Origin: CAVROT01 sp963722905
Lineage (GTDB): Bacteria; Pseudomonadota; Alphaproteobacteria; Rhodobacterales; Rhodobacteraceae
DNA length: 64,000 nucleotides
Reading direction: 5' to 3'
Assembly: GCA_963722905.1 (NCBI GenBank)
Contig: CAVROT010000014.1
Span: forward strand, 62,001 to 126,000
This document shows, one piece after another, positions 28,459 through 37,088 of this stretch. Positions within the stretch are counted from its first letter, which is position 1, and each line of letters begins with the position of its first letter. Position numbers and translations under genes: made by a program. The notes under the pieces were generated by a model, which had not been told where the DNA came from, did not search any database, and saw only the letters and a list, made by a program, of their open reading frames with translations.

Positions 28459-28674
28459 TCAGTGCCCGCCCGCGTCCCCCGAGAGCACGAACCGCTTGTC
28501 GCAATAGCCGCATTCGACCCAGCCGCGATCCTCGGGGATTTGCAGCCACACGCGGGGATGCGTCATGTGACCGTCGCACGAGACGCGGGCCGTCGACACC
28601 TCCTGGGTCTCGGGTGCCCCTGGCACACCCGTCGGCGGCAGACCGCCATGCAATTCGTTCTGCTTCTCGGACAT
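28459..28674 (-). CDS. Zinc-finger domain protein (zf-CHCC)
   Basis: A 71-residue protein with the CHCC zinc site Cys33, His39, Cys55 and Cys58 (VSCDGHMTHPRVWLQI, ECGYCDKRFVL). Bacterial members resemble the C-terminal domain of mitochondrial complex I accessory subunit NDUFS6, and Rhodobacterales carry one such gene. A GGGGGAT ribosome site precedes the ATG. It is upstream of, and coupled to, the secreted repeat protein. Confidence 0.85.
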   Translation of the reverse strand: MSEKQNELHGGLPPTGVPGAPETQEVSTARVSCDGHMTHPRVWLQIPEDRGWVECGYCDKRFVLSGDAGGH

Positions 28675-28785
28675 GGTATCCCCCGGGTGCGCGCCCCACG
28701 CTTGAGCGGTAGATGATAGGCGCGCCCGCCCCGCCTGCAACCGTTCATCCACGCCCCGGGCAGGCCATCCTTCCGGATGTCCGGC

Positions 28786-29178
28786 CTACGATCCGGCCGG
28801 GAGGATCCGGCCGAGAGGGCGCCCGCCGACGATGTGGACGTGATAATGCGGCACTTCCTGCACCGCAGCGACCCCCGCGTTCGCGATCAGGCGATAGCCG
28901 CCGCCCCCCGAACCGGGGCAAAGTCCCAGCTCGGCGCAGATATGCCCGACGGTGCGGGTGAAATCGGCGATCTCGGCATCGGTGGCGCGGGCGGCGAAGT
29001 CGTCATGGGTGACGTAGGCGCCCTTGGGGATCACCAGCACGTGGTTGGGCGCCTGCGGTGTGATGTCCTCGAAGGCGAGCGTGTGGTCGGTCTCGCGCAC
29101 CGTGCGGTTCGGGATCTCGCCACGAAGTATCTTCGCGAAGATGTTCGTGTCGTCATAATCGTAGCCGGCGTCGGTCAT
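28786..29178 (-). CDS. HIT family nucleotide-binding hydrolase
   Basis: A 130-residue histidine triad protein with the catalytic HYHVHIVGG near the C-terminus and the N-terminal block NIFAKILRGEIPNRTV. Members (HinT-like) hydrolyse purine nucleoside phosphoramidates. It lies 28 bases downstream of the PfkB-family kinase and is probably in the same transcript. Confidence 0.92.
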   Translation of the reverse strand: MTDAGYDYDDTNIFAKILRGEIPNRTVRETDHTLAFEDITPQAPNHVLVIPKGAYVTHDDFAARATDAEIADFTRTVGHICAELGLCPGSGGGGYRLIANAGVAAVQEVPHYHVHIVGGRPLGRILPAGS

Positions 29179-29206
29179 GTCGGTTCCCCTGCGTTACAAG
29201 CGGTCG

Positions 29207-30199
29207 TCACGTCTGGGTCAGGCCCAGCGACAGGAACAGGGCGTGGATGTCCGCCTCGGGGCGGGGTCCGACGTGGCCGATCACCTCGGCCGCGGCCGCC
29301 ACGCCCATCCGCCCGCACACGTCCAGGCTGCGGTCCGACAGGTAGCCGAAGAGGAACCCGGCCGCGAACTGGTCGCCCGCCCCCGTCGCGTCGACGGGCA
29401 CGACCGGCGTCACGGGCACCTCGGCCCGCTCGTCGCCGCGGCGCAGGATGACGGAGGCGTCCGACCGCGTCGCGACCACCGTGTCGCAGTGCGATGCGGC
29501 GCGGTCCAGTGCCTCGCCGAGGTCGGCGGTCTCGTAGAGGGTGGTCCACTCCAGCTCGTTGCCGATGACGAAATCCATGTCCTCGGCGATCAGGCGGGCG
29601 AAATCGTCCCGGTGACGCGTGACGCAGAACGGGTCGGACAGGGTGATGCCCGATCGCCCGCCCGCCGCCTTCATCGCGCGCGCAGCCTCGGCGAAGGCCG
29701 TCTTGCCCGCATCCTTGTCGAAAAGGTAGCCTTCGAGAAACAGCAGTCGCGCGCCGTCGAAGACGTCGGCATCGACGTCGCCGCGGCCCAGATCCGCGCC
29801 GGCGCCCAGATAGGTGTTCATCGACCGCTCGCCGTCTGGCGACACGAAGATCATGCTGCGCGACGTCGGCTCCTGCGCGTCCGCCGCCGGCGGGTTCGGG
29901 AACGCGGTGCCCGCCGCCTCCATCCCGGCGGCATAGCCCCGGCCCAGCGCATCGTCCGCGACCTTGCCGATGAAGGCGGTCGCGACGCCCAGCCGCCCCA
30001 GCCCCGCCAGCGTGTTGGCGACCGAGCCGCCCGGCGCCTCGGTGCGATGCTCCATGGCGGCATAGAGAAGCTCGGCCCGGGGCCGGTCGATCAGCTGCAT
30101 GACGCCCTTCTCGATCCCCATGTGGCCGAGGAACGTGTCGGGCGCCTGGGCGATCACGTCGACGATGGCGTTGCCGATTCCGATGACGTCGTGGCTCAT
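29207..30199 (-). CDS. PfkB family carbohydrate kinase, adenosine kinase-like
   Basis: A 330-residue ribokinase-fold enzyme. GGSVANTLAGLGRLG at about 57-71 is the substrate-side signature and VDATGAGDQFAAGFLFGYL near 266-284 carries the catalytic DxxGAGD motif. The N-terminus GIGNAIVDVIAQ and overall length match the adenosine kinase-like branch common in alphaproteobacteria. Its start overlaps the nth stop by ATGA. It phosphorylates a nucleoside or sugar; which one is not certain. Confidence 0.85.
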   Translation of the reverse strand: MSHDVIGIGNAIVDVIAQAPDTFLGHMGIEKGVMQLIDRPRAELLYAAMEHRTEAPGGSVANTLAGLGRLGVATAFIGKVADDALGRGYAAGMEAAGTAFPNPPAADAQEPTSRSMIFVSPDGERSMNTYLGAGADLGRGDVDADVFDGARLLFLEGYLFDKDAGKTAFAEAARAMKAAGGRSGITLSDPFCVTRHRDDFARLIAEDMDFVIGNELEWTTLYETADLGEALDRAASHCDTVVATRSDASVILRRGDERAEVPVTPVVPVDATGAGDQFAAGFLFGYLSDRSLDVCGRMGVAAAAEVIGHVGPRPEADIHALFLSLGLTQT

Positions 30200-30840
30200 T
30201 CGGTCTTCTCCTCAAAGGGGCACAGATCGCGGATCAGGCAGGCGCGGCACCGCGGTTTTCGCGCGATGCAGGTATAGCGGCCGTGCAGGATCAGCCAATA
30301 GTGTGCGCGCAACTGGAACGGGACCGGTACGTTGTCTTCTATGCCTCGTTCGACTGCCACCACGTCGCGGCCGGGCGCGATGCGGGTGCGGTTGGCCACG
30401 CGGAAGATGTGCGTGTCGACCGCCTGCGCCGGGTGCCCGAACCAGGCGTTCAGCACCACGTTCGCGGTCTTCCGCCCCACCCCCGGCAGCGCCTCCAGCG
30501 CCGCGCGGGACGCGGGAACCGTGCCGCCATGCTCCTCGACCAGAATGCGGCTGAGCGCGATAACGTTCTTGGCCTTGTTGCGGTAGAGCCCGATGGACTT
30601 CACGTGATCCGTCACGCCGTCGAGCCCGAGCGCCAGCATCGCCTGCGGCGTGTCGGCCACGGCGAAGAGCGGCCCGGTGGCGCGGTTCACGCCCGCGTCC
30701 GTCGCCTGCGCCGACAGGGCCACGGCGACCAGCAACGTGAAGGCGCTGTGGTGCGTCAGCTCCCCCGCGGGTTCGGGATTGGCGTCGCAGAACCGCTGGA
30801 AGATCTCCGTGACGGCGGGATAGGGCAGCGGCTTCGGCAT
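30196..30840 (-). CDS. nth: Endonuclease III
   Basis: A 214-residue DNA glycosylase/AP lyase that removes oxidised pyrimidines. The helix-hairpin-helix LPGVGRKTANVVLNAWF holds the catalytic Lys, VDTHIFRVANR the catalytic Asp, and the C-terminal C-x6-C-x2-C-x5-C binds the [4Fe-4S] cluster. The ATG at 30840 matches the family length. It heads the run of genes leading to polA. Confidence 0.95.
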   Translation of the reverse strand: MPKPLPYPAVTEIFQRFCDANPEPAGELTHHSAFTLLVAVALSAQATDAGVNRATGPLFAVADTPQAMLALGLDGVTDHVKSIGLYRNKAKNVIALSRILVEEHGGTVPASRAALEALPGVGRKTANVVLNAWFGHPAQAVDTHIFRVANRTRIAPGRDVVAVERGIEDNVPVPFQLRAHYWLILHGRYTCIARKPRCRACLIRDLCPFEEKTE

Positions 30841-30932
30841 CGCCGCCCCTATGCCCCGGAGCGCGGTGGCAGGCAACACGTTGGCGCATCATTCGGGTCG
30901 CGGGCGCGCGCGACCTGTCCTAGCGTCGCAGC

Positions 30933-31802
30933 ATGAACGACATGCAGCACCCCCACGCCGGCTATCACTTCGACCTGATGCGCCGCGCCATCGCCGCCAT
31001 CGACGCGGCGGACGGCCGCGACCTGTCTCTGGAGGAACTGGCAGCGGCCATGAACCTGTCGCCGGCGCATTTCCAGCGCATCTTCTCGCGCTGGGCCGGG
31101 ATCAGCCCGAAACGGTTCCAGCAGTACCTGCGGCTGGGGCTGGCCAAGCGGCTGCTGGCCGAACGCCGCACGACGCTGGGCACTGCCCTCGACGCAGGTC
31201 TCAGCGGACCGGGCCGCCTCCACGATCTCTTCGTGCGGTGGGAGGCGATGAGCCCCGGCGACTACGCCCGGCGTGGGGCGGGCCTGACGGTGCGCTGGGG
31301 CTGGTTCGAGAGCCCCTTCGGCCCCGCCGTCGTCATGGGGACCGACCGTGGCATCTGCGGCATGGGCTTCGCTGCCGAGACCGGAGAGGCGGCTGCTCTG
31401 GAGGATCTGGTGGGCCGATGGCCGATGGCCACGTTCGTGGAGGATCCGACCGCCCTGCGCCCCTGGGCCCTGGCCGCCTTCGGCGCCGCTTCGGACAGGC
31501 AGGACCCCGCCCCCCTCTACCTGATCGGCGCCCCCTTCCAGCTGAAGGTCTGGGAGGCGCTCATGGCCATCCCGACGGGGCATGTCACCACCTATGGCGA
31601 GATCGCGGCGCATATCGGCGCGCCGCGCGCCGTGCGCGCCGTCGGGACGGCCGTGGGGCGCAATCCGGTCAGCTGGCTGATCCCCTGCCACCGCGCCCTG
31701 CGCAAGTCGCTGGGCCGCGACGGATATCTCGGCGGCTACCACTGGGGGATCGACGTCAAGCGCGCGATGCTGGCGCAGGAGGCGGCGCAGACCGGGCTCT
31801 GA
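30933..31802 (+). CDS. AraC-type regulator fused to O6-methylguanine-DNA methyltransferase
   Basis: A 289-residue Ada-like fusion. An AraC helix-turn-helix pair occupies about residues 10-115 (LSLEELAAAMNLSPAHFQRIFSRW, GISPKRFQQYLR), and the methyltransferase domain the rest, with active-site IPCHRAL and GHVTTYGEIAAHIG. The N-terminal zinc-binding phosphotriester domain of E. coli Ada is absent, as in many alphaproteobacterial versions, so methylation sensing must differ. It is divergent from nth and directly reverses O6-methylguanine damage. Confidence 0.9.
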   Translation: MNDMQHPHAGYHFDLMRRAIAAIDAADGRDLSLEELAAAMNLSPAHFQRIFSRWAGISPKRFQQYLRLGLAKRLLAERRTTLGTALDAGLSGPGRLHDLFVRWEAMSPGDYARRGAGLTVRWGWFESPFGPAVVMGTDRGICGMGFAAETGEAAALEDLVGRWPMATFVEDPTALRPWALAAFGAASDRQDPAPLYLIGAPFQLKVWEALMAIPTGHVTTYGEIAAHIGAPRAVRAVGTAVGRNPVSWLIPCHRALRKSLGRDGYLGGYHWGIDVKRAMLAQEAAQTGL

Positions 31803-31954
31803 TCCGGACCCCGCCAGCCGACATGGGCAGCGGCCGCATCACGTAGATATGCACGCGCGGCCTGTCGCGCATCCCGTTTTCTTCCGTGCGGGGCGACGCG
31901 TCCTGTCGTATGGAGTGCCTCACCGTTAGGCATATTTCAGACAAGGACGCCACC

Positions 31955-32635
31955 ATGACCGCCAAGACCTCCGTCGCCTTCGCCGCAGCCGGCCTGCTGG
32001 CGCTCACCGCCTGCGTCGACCCGTCGGTCGGGCCCGGCCCCAGCGGCGCGCCCGGCGATCCGAACCGTACGCGCACCGGCGCGCTGATCGGCGCCGGCGT
32101 GGGCGCGCTGGCCGGAGCGAACCGCGGCGCCGACAACCAGGGCGACCGTCTGCGCAACGCCGCGATCGGCGCCGGCATCGGCGCAGCCGTGGGCGGCGTG
32201 GCCGGCAACATCCTCGACAAGCAGGCTCAAGAGTTGCGCGGCGACTTCTCGAACGGTGCCATCGACGTCATCAACACCGGCAACGAGCTGATCGTGCGCA
32301 TGCCTCAGGACATCCTCTTCGCCATCGACAGCGCCTCGGTCGGCGGCGGGCTGCAGGGCGACCTGCGGGTCCTCGCGGCGAACCTGAACCGCTACCCGAA
32401 CTCGACGGTCGAGGTGCAGGGCCATACCGACAACACCGGATCGGCCGCCTACAACGCCGACCTGTCGCAGCGCCGCGCCCAATCAGTCGCGTCGATCCTG
32501 GCGCAGAACGGAGTGTCGTCGGGCCGTTTGCGCGCCGTCGGCTTCGGCGAGGACAGCCCCATAGCGTCGAACCTGTCGCCCGAGGGACGCGCGCAGAACC
32601 GCCGCGTGCAGATCGTCATCCGCCCGACGAACTGA
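31955..32635 (+). CDS. OmpA family lipoprotein
   Basis: A 226-residue outer-membrane lipoprotein. The signal peptide ends in lipobox LLALTAC, two glycine-zipper segments follow (ALIGAGVGALAG and AAIGAGIGAAVGGVAG), and the C-terminal half is an OmpA domain that binds peptidoglycan (VEVQGHTDNTGSAAYN, LSQRRAQSVA, NRRVQIVI). AAGGA lies 7 bases before the ATG at 31955. This is the YiaD/Pal-like arrangement. Confidence 0.92.
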   Translation: MTAKTSVAFAAAGLLALTACVDPSVGPGPSGAPGDPNRTRTGALIGAGVGALAGANRGADNQGDRLRNAAIGAGIGAAVGGVAGNILDKQAQELRGDFSNGAIDVINTGNELIVRMPQDILFAIDSASVGGGLQGDLRVLAANLNRYPNSTVEVQGHTDNTGSAAYNADLSQRRAQSVASILAQNGVSSGRLRAVGFGEDSPIASNLSPEGRAQNRRVQIVIRPTN

Positions 32636-32640
32636 GGACG

Positions 32641-32669
32641 TGACCCGGCCGCCCCCGGCGGCCGGGTCA
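32641..32669 (+). terminator. Strong hairpin between OmpA gene and atpF
   Basis: A perfect 13-base-pair stem (32641-32653 with 32657-32669) closes on a 3-base loop, starting 5 bases after the OmpA stop codon. No U-run follows, but it lies between convergent genes and probably stops transcription both ways. The rest of the gap to 32872 shows no gene. Confidence 0.65.
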
Positions 32670-32872
32670 AGCGGGCGATCCCGGCCAGGCACTCCGCTTG
32701 CAGCAAAGGCGTTTCCACCCGGCCCGGCACAAGACAGCCGTGATCGGGACCACGCCATCGCCGTCGAGACGACGAAGTGAAACGGCGTACCGGACTCCGG
32801 CACGACCGCCCCCAAACTCGGGTTCGCAAATATCCCCGCCGGAGGCGGACCTGCCGTCCCCGCCCGGCGCCG

Positions 32873-33427
32873 TCAGTGCAGCTTGGCGCCGATCGTGTCG
32901 ATGCTGCTATCGATGAGGGCGTCCGAACGACCGTCGTCCATCTGCGCCGCCAACACCTCGGCCGCGGCGGCGGTCGCCACCTGGATGGCGCGGTCGCGGA
33001 CGTTGCGGATGGCCGCAGCCTCGGCCGAGGCGATCTGGTCCTCGGCCGCCTGAACGCGACGTTCGATGGACGCGTCAAGGTCGGCCTGCGCCCGCTCGCC
33101 CGCCACCCGCGCCTGTTCGCGCGCGCCGGCCACGATGCGGTCCGCCTGCTCCTGAACGTCGCGGTGCTTGCGCTCGTAGGACGCCAGCAGTGTCGTCGCC
33201 TCGTCTCGCAGCGCGCGCGCCTCGTCGAGATCCGCCTGAATGCCCTCGGCGCGCTTGTCCAGCATCGCGGTCAGGCGGCCCGGCACCTTGAAGTAGACAA
33301 GGATGCCGATGAAGATCACGAAGGCGATGAGAACGACAAAATCGGTGTTGTTCAGGGTAAAGAACGGACCCGTCGCGGCGCCTGCCGGCGTCGCGATCGC
33401 CGCAACCGTGATTGCAAGCTTCTTCAT
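32873..33427 (-). CDS. atpF: ATP synthase F0 subunit b
   Basis: A 184-residue peripheral-stalk subunit. A membrane helix at about 26-46 (TDFVVLIAFVIFIGILVYF) is followed by a long charged helix rich in Ala, Glu, Arg and Gln that pairs with b'. It overlaps the upstream b' gene by ATGA and is the last gene of the F0 operon. The F1 genes are not in the window, as usual in alphaproteobacteria. Confidence 0.93.
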   Translation of the reverse strand: MKKLAITVAAIATPAGAATGPFFTLNNTDFVVLIAFVIFIGILVYFKVPGRLTAMLDKRAEGIQADLDEARALRDEATTLLASYERKHRDVQEQADRIVAGAREQARVAGERAQADLDASIERRVQAAEDQIASAEAAAIRNVRDRAIQVATAAAAEVLAAQMDDGRSDALIDSSIDTIGAKLH

Positions 33428-33993
33428 GCCGGACCTCCAGCTGTGCGAGATGCGTGAGATGCCACTGCCGCATCGATGGCCCCGGCGTCAACGGTGCCGC
33501 CCATCGACTCGACGATTGCACGTGCCGTGTCCCTCGCCACCTCCTCGACCGAGGCCGCCATCCCGTCGCGGATCTCGGCCACCCGACCCTCGGAAACTGC
33601 GGTGCGTTCCGCTATGTCGGCATCGGCCCTGGCAATGGCTTCGTTCATCTGCGCCTTCATCTCGTCGCGATTGGCCTCGACGATCTTGCCCGCCTCGGCG
33701 CGGGCGTCGGCCAACGACTGATCGTAGGCCTTCTCGGCCGCGACCGACTTCTGCTTGAGCTCTTCGGCCGCCGCGATGTCGTTGGTGATCGTCCCCTGCC
33801 GTTCGGCCAGGACGGACCCGATCCGCGGCAGGGCGATGCGCGACACGATGTAGTAGATCGCCCCCAGCGCCAGCAGCAGCCAGAAAATCTGGTTTGGATA
33901 GGTAGAGAAATCCAGCTGCGGCATGCCGACGGCTTGCTCCGCCTCTGCGGCGCCATAAGCGGTCTCGACGATGACGATCTCTTCGGTTTCCAT
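33424..33993 (-). CDS. atpX: ATP synthase F0 subunit b'
   Basis: A 189-residue second stalk subunit found in photosynthetic and related alphaproteobacteria. It has the conserved LDFSTYPNQIFWLLLALG at the membrane helix and PRIGSVLAERQGTI directly after, then a long amphipathic helix. A separate b' gene beside b marks the heterodimeric stalk. It is also named atpF' or atpG in this group. Confidence 0.92.
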   Translation of the reverse strand: METEEIVIVETAYGAAEAEQAVGMPQLDFSTYPNQIFWLLLALGAIYYIVSRIALPRIGSVLAERQGTITNDIAAAEELKQKSVAAEKAYDQSLADARAEAGKIVEANRDEMKAQMNEAIARADADIAERTAVSEGRVAEIRDGMAASVEEVARDTARAIVESMGGTVDAGAIDAAVASHASRTAGGPA

Positions 33994-34056
33994 GACGTCC
34001 CCTTCACCGGCCGCATGCTGCGGGCCGGGCGCAGGCGCACCCGGCCCCGTCGGTCA

Positions 34057-34308
34057 TCAGACGGCGAACATCAGCAGCAGGGCCACGAGGAACGAGAAGA
34101 TGCCAAGCGCCTCCGCGAAGGCAATGCCGATGAAGAGCGTTGCCGTCTGCGCCGCGGCGGCCGACGGATTGCGCAGGGCGCCCGCCAGGAAGTTGCCGGC
34201 GACATGGCCCACACCGATGGCGGCGGCGCCCGATCCGATGGCGGCAAGGCCGGCACCGATGAACTTGCCCATATCGGCGGTGGCGACGGCCATCAGTTCG
34301 TTTTCCAT
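34057..34308 (-). CDS. atpE: ATP synthase F0 subunit c
   Basis: An 83-residue two-helix proteolipid of the rotor ring. The first helix carries small-residue packing (GLAAIGSGAAAIGVG), the loop has ALRNPSA, and the second helix holds the proton-carrying Glu66 in IAFAEALGIFSFL. The ATG at 34308 follows the family start. It sits between a and b' as expected. Confidence 0.95.
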   Translation of the reverse strand: MENELMAVATADMGKFIGAGLAAIGSGAAAIGVGHVAGNFLAGALRNPSAAAAQTATLFIGIAFAEALGIFSFLVALLLMFAV

Positions 34309-34364
34309 GTGTCGTGCTCCTGAGTTTTCGACGGTATCTTGAGCGGGACGGTGCCCGGGTGACG

Positions 34365-35123
34365 TCAGTGGTGCGGGTGCAGCGCGTCCTTGAGGTAGAC
34401 GCAGGTGAGGATGGTGAAGACGTAGGCCTGTATGAAGGCGACCAGCACCTCCAGCGCGTAGACGGCGACGATGGCGAGGATCGGCAGGAAGGCGAAGAGG
34501 CCCAGCGCCCCGGCGAAGCCCGCGAACACCTTGAGCACCGCGTGACCCGCCATGATGTTGCCTGCCAGTCGGATGGAGTGGCTGACCGGCCGCACGAAGT
34601 ACGAGATCAGCTCGATCACGGCAAGGATGGGGCGCAGCGCCAGCGGCGCCGACTGCACCCAGAAGAGACCGAGAAACGAGGCGCCGTTCTTGACGAACCC
34701 AAGCACCGTCACGGTGACGAAGACGGCCAGCGCCAGCACGGCGGTCACGGCGATGTGGCTGGTGGTCGAGAAGGAGGTGGGGATCAGCGCAAGGAAGTTG
34801 GCGAAGACGATGAAGAGAAAGAGCGTCATAATATAGGGAAAATAGCGCAGTCCCTCCTTGCCGGTCACGTCCACCACCATCTTGTGGACGAAGCCGTAGG
34901 CAAGTTCGGCCACCGACTGGGTCCGGTCCGGCACGACGGCGCGACCGCGCGTTCCCAGCACCAGCAGGGCCCAGACGCACAGGACCGTCAGCGCCAGCCA
35001 GAGTGTGGCGTTCGTGACGGTAAAGATCCCCACCGCACCGTCGCCAAACAGCGGTGAGACGACGAACTGGTCCATCGGGTGAATGTTCAGGCCGCCAGCG
35101 GCACTTTCGACTTCGGTCGCCAC
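34365..35123 (-). CDS. atpB: ATP synthase F0 subunit a
   Basis: A 252-residue membrane subunit forming the proton half-channels. The essential Arg is in SHSIRLAGNIMAGH, the N-terminus HPMDQFVV is typical of alphaproteobacteria, and the last helices read LEVLVAFIQAYVFTILTCVYL. It starts 3 bases after the atpI stop. Confidence 0.96.
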   Translation of the reverse strand: MATEVESAAGGLNIHPMDQFVVSPLFGDGAVGIFTVTNATLWLALTVLCVWALLVLGTRGRAVVPDRTQSVAELAYGFVHKMVVDVTGKEGLRYFPYIMTLFLFIVFANFLALIPTSFSTTSHIAVTAVLALAVFVTVTVLGFVKNGASFLGLFWVQSAPLALRPILAVIELISYFVRPVSHSIRLAGNIMAGHAVLKVFAGFAGALGLFAFLPILAIVAVYALEVLVAFIQAYVFTILTCVYLKDALHPHH

Positions 35124-35126
35124 GTG

Positions 35127-35504
35127 TCAGTCCCTTTCGCCGCCGGACCCTCGGGTCCGCATGGTCGTGTCGCCCTCGGGCGCCGTCGTCGTCCGTCCGT
35201 CCGTGGCCCCCGGTGCCCCGGCGCCGATCTCGGCGGCGGTCCGCATCATCGTCCGCACTCCGGCCGCGAGGCCAAGCAACAGGAAGACGACCAGAAATAT
35301 CGGCATCGTCCCCGCAAGTGTGTCGAGCCCGTATCCGATCGCCACGCCGATGCCGATCCCTGCCACGAGCTCGATCACCATGCGCCAGGCCATGTTGGCC
35401 ATCGCGTGATGACTTTCCGCCCGCGGCGGCGGTTCGGCGGCCAACCGGGCCGCATCTATCCGGTTGCCCAACTGGCGCAGCCGTTCGTCCGCGCCCTGGT
35501 CCAT
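35127..35504 (-). CDS. atpI: ATP synthase assembly protein AtpI
   Basis: A 125-residue protein with two membrane helices (WRMVIELVAGIGIGVAIGYGLD and PIFLVVFLLLGLAAGVRTM) and polar ends, the AtpI/AtpQ pattern. It assists c-ring assembly. First gene of the F0 operon, so the operon promoter is expected upstream of 35504. The C-terminal tail is unusually long and rich in Thr and Gly. Confidence 0.88.
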   Translation of the reverse strand: MDQGADERLRQLGNRIDAARLAAEPPPRAESHHAMANMAWRMVIELVAGIGIGVAIGYGLDTLAGTMPIFLVVFLLLGLAAGVRTMMRTAAEIGAGAPGATDGRTTTAPEGDTTMRTRGSGGERD

Positions 35505-35719
35505 TCGCCCGACATCCCTGCGCTGTCATGCATATTTCGGGAGAAACTAGAAAGGCGGCCCGGCCAAGTCAACCGCATGTCCGGGGGCTTCAAGGGGTTG
35601 ATCTTGCCAGACAATCTGTGGTCTCTGCCGTCCGGGCGACGGTCGGCCGGAGTCAACCCGACGGTTGAACTTCGGCGTCGTGTCTTGCTCCAAGGCGCAG
35701 GATCGACTTCCTGCAGGAG

Positions 35720-36205
35720 ATGACCGAACGCCTCGACCATATTTTCGCCGCCCTGGCGGACAGGACGCGCCGCGCGATCCTGGCCATGTTGCTCGAGGAC
35801 GATCTGGCCGTCACCGATGTGGCGGCTCCGCTTCCGATGTCGCTGGCTGCCGTGTCCAAGCATCTCATCGTGCTGGAGCGGGCGGGGCTGATCCGGCGCG
35901 AACGACGCGGGCGCATCGTCTGGTGCCGGCTGGAACCCGCTGCCCTGCGTGGCGCCGCGACCTGGATGCAGGGATTCGGCCAATTCGATCCCGTGGACCT
36001 GGATGGGCTGGAGCGCTTTCTTCTGTCCGAGGCGCTGGACACCGGACAGCAGGATCGACCCAGGGCGGTACGCGAGGCGGCACAGGACGGCCGCCTCGCA
36101 GGATCACATGACGAGCGACACGATGATGATGATGACCACGACGACGCCGATGATGTAGATGATACGGTTCACGAAGCTTCCTCTCGATTATGGCATTCAG
36201 ATTAA
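35720..36205 (+). CDS. ArsR family transcriptional regulator
   Basis: A winged-helix repressor of the metal-independent branch: DHIFAALADRTRRAILAML and LPMSLAAVSKHLIVLERAGLIRRERRGR. The open frame runs to 161 residues, but the normal domain ends near residue 105; the remaining Asp/His-rich tail lies opposite a small membrane-peptide gene and looks like its antisense image, so the tail may be a late extension. An AGGAG abuts the ATG with no spacing, making the start uncertain. No clear target gene is adjacent. Confidence 0.8.
   Translation: MTERLDHIFAALADRTRRAILAMLLEDDLAVTDVAAPLPMSLAAVSKHLIVLERAGLIRRERRGRIVWCRLEPAALRGAATWMQGFGQFDPVDLDGLERFLLSEALDTGQQDRPRAVREAAQDGRLAGSHDERHDDDDDHDDADDVDDTVHEASSRLWHSD
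36104..36172 (-). CDS. 22-residue hydrophobic membrane peptide
   Basis: A GTG-started frame of 22 codons reading roughly VNRIIYIIGVVVVIIIIV then SLVM and TGA. A strong AGAGGAAG ribosome site lies 6 bases before the GTG. Short proteins starting NRIIYIIG with one membrane helix recur in Rhodobacterales as unnamed open frames, to my recollection. The gene lies antisense to the 3' end of the ArsR gene. It is a single-pass membrane peptide; function unknown. Confidence 0.6.
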   Translation of the reverse strand: MNRIIYIIGVVVVIIIIVSLVM

Positions 36206-36298
36206 CAGTTTGTTCACATCAACACGTCAGGGTCTACATAGGGTTCCGCCCCGCGTCGGCGGCGATGGCGGGTGTGGCGCATTGGCGACGAGGCGCGG

Positions 36299-36802
36299 TC
36301 ATCTTCCGCGGACCAGGATCGCTCCGGTGCCGGCGAAATCCTGCGGATCGCAGTCCGGCACCACGATCTCCACCCGGCGTCCGGCGCGGCGCGGCGGGGC
36401 GACGACCTTGCGGACGTCCAGACTGATGCCGGTCCGAGCAGTCAGATAGGTGCCGACGACCCGGAGCCGCCTCTGCGCGAGGTCGTCGTTGGCGTCGCGG
36501 TGGCCGAACCCGTCGCCGAACCCCGTCAGTTGCAGGCGGCGCCCTCCGTTGCGCTGCCGGATCACCTGAAGAACCTCGCGGTGGATCGGCGCCACGGCGG
36601 TGCTGGCATGTGCAAACGGCAGGATGACGGTACAGGGTCCCGCCGACGCGGGCGCCACCCACCCCGTCATCACGGCAAAGGCGGTCGCCCCGGCAGCCGC
36701 GACCCGGCGCAGCCCGGATGACTGCACCGGCGCCCCGGCGTCCCGACGGCCGACGCCGCACGCCCCTCTTCCGCCGCGCAGAACAGTCCTGTCGATGATC
36801 AT
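36299..36802 (-). CDS. Secreted OmpA-like domain protein
   Basis: A 167-residue protein with an N-terminal export region (LRRVAAAGATAFAVMTGWVAPASAG) that could be a Sec or weak Tat signal, and an OmpA-like peptidoglycan-binding core: LQLTGFGDGFGHRDANDDLAQRRLRVVGTYL and GRRVEIVV. The domain is shorter than standard OmpA-C and lacks the usual NTG motif. No neighbours suggest a role. The true start may be further downstream than the ATG at 36802. The 286 bases between this gene and 37089 show no gene. Confidence 0.55.
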   Translation of the reverse strand: MIIDRTVLRGGRGACGVGRRDAGAPVQSSGLRRVAAAGATAFAVMTGWVAPASAGPCTVILPFAHASTAVAPIHREVLQVIRQRNGGRRLQLTGFGDGFGHRDANDDLAQRRLRVVGTYLTARTGISLDVRKVVAPPRRAGRRVEIVVPDCDPQDFAGTGAILVRGR

Positions 36803-37088
36803 GCCGGATCGTCCCGATAGCCCCCACCCGGTCTATCACGACAATCCCATCGAAAAAGAAATCAGACCATTCGAGGTTAACGCCCTCCAGAACGATCGGG
36901 ACGCCATCGGTTGCGGGTCCGGGACGGGAGACTGCGGGCGGCGGTTTGCGCGGCGACACTGCCCCTTGTCCGATCCATGCCGCGCGACGGCTCGATGCGA
37001 CGTGAAGAGGCCCGCGCGACGTTATGTCGGCGGGCCAAATCCGCAGTGCAGGTCAGGTCGCTGCCCGGTGGAGGGTCAGCGAGCGATC

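Noticed and set aside
30933..31802. Truncated Ada protein
   Set aside because: The zinc-binding N-terminal domain is absent, but AraC-Ogt fusions of this length are a normal family form in alphaproteobacteria.
35990..36205. Metal-binding His/Asp tail on the ArsR regulator
   Set aside because: The tail is the antisense image of a hydrophobic peptide gene with a good ribosome site and lies beyond the normal ArsR domain end.
36802..36959. Extension of the OmpA-like gene upstream in another frame (phrases such as VLEGVNLEWSDFFFDG)
   Set aside because: The stretch looks protein-like but is short, has no start with a ribosome site and no partner sequence; likely chance in an AT-richer promoter region.
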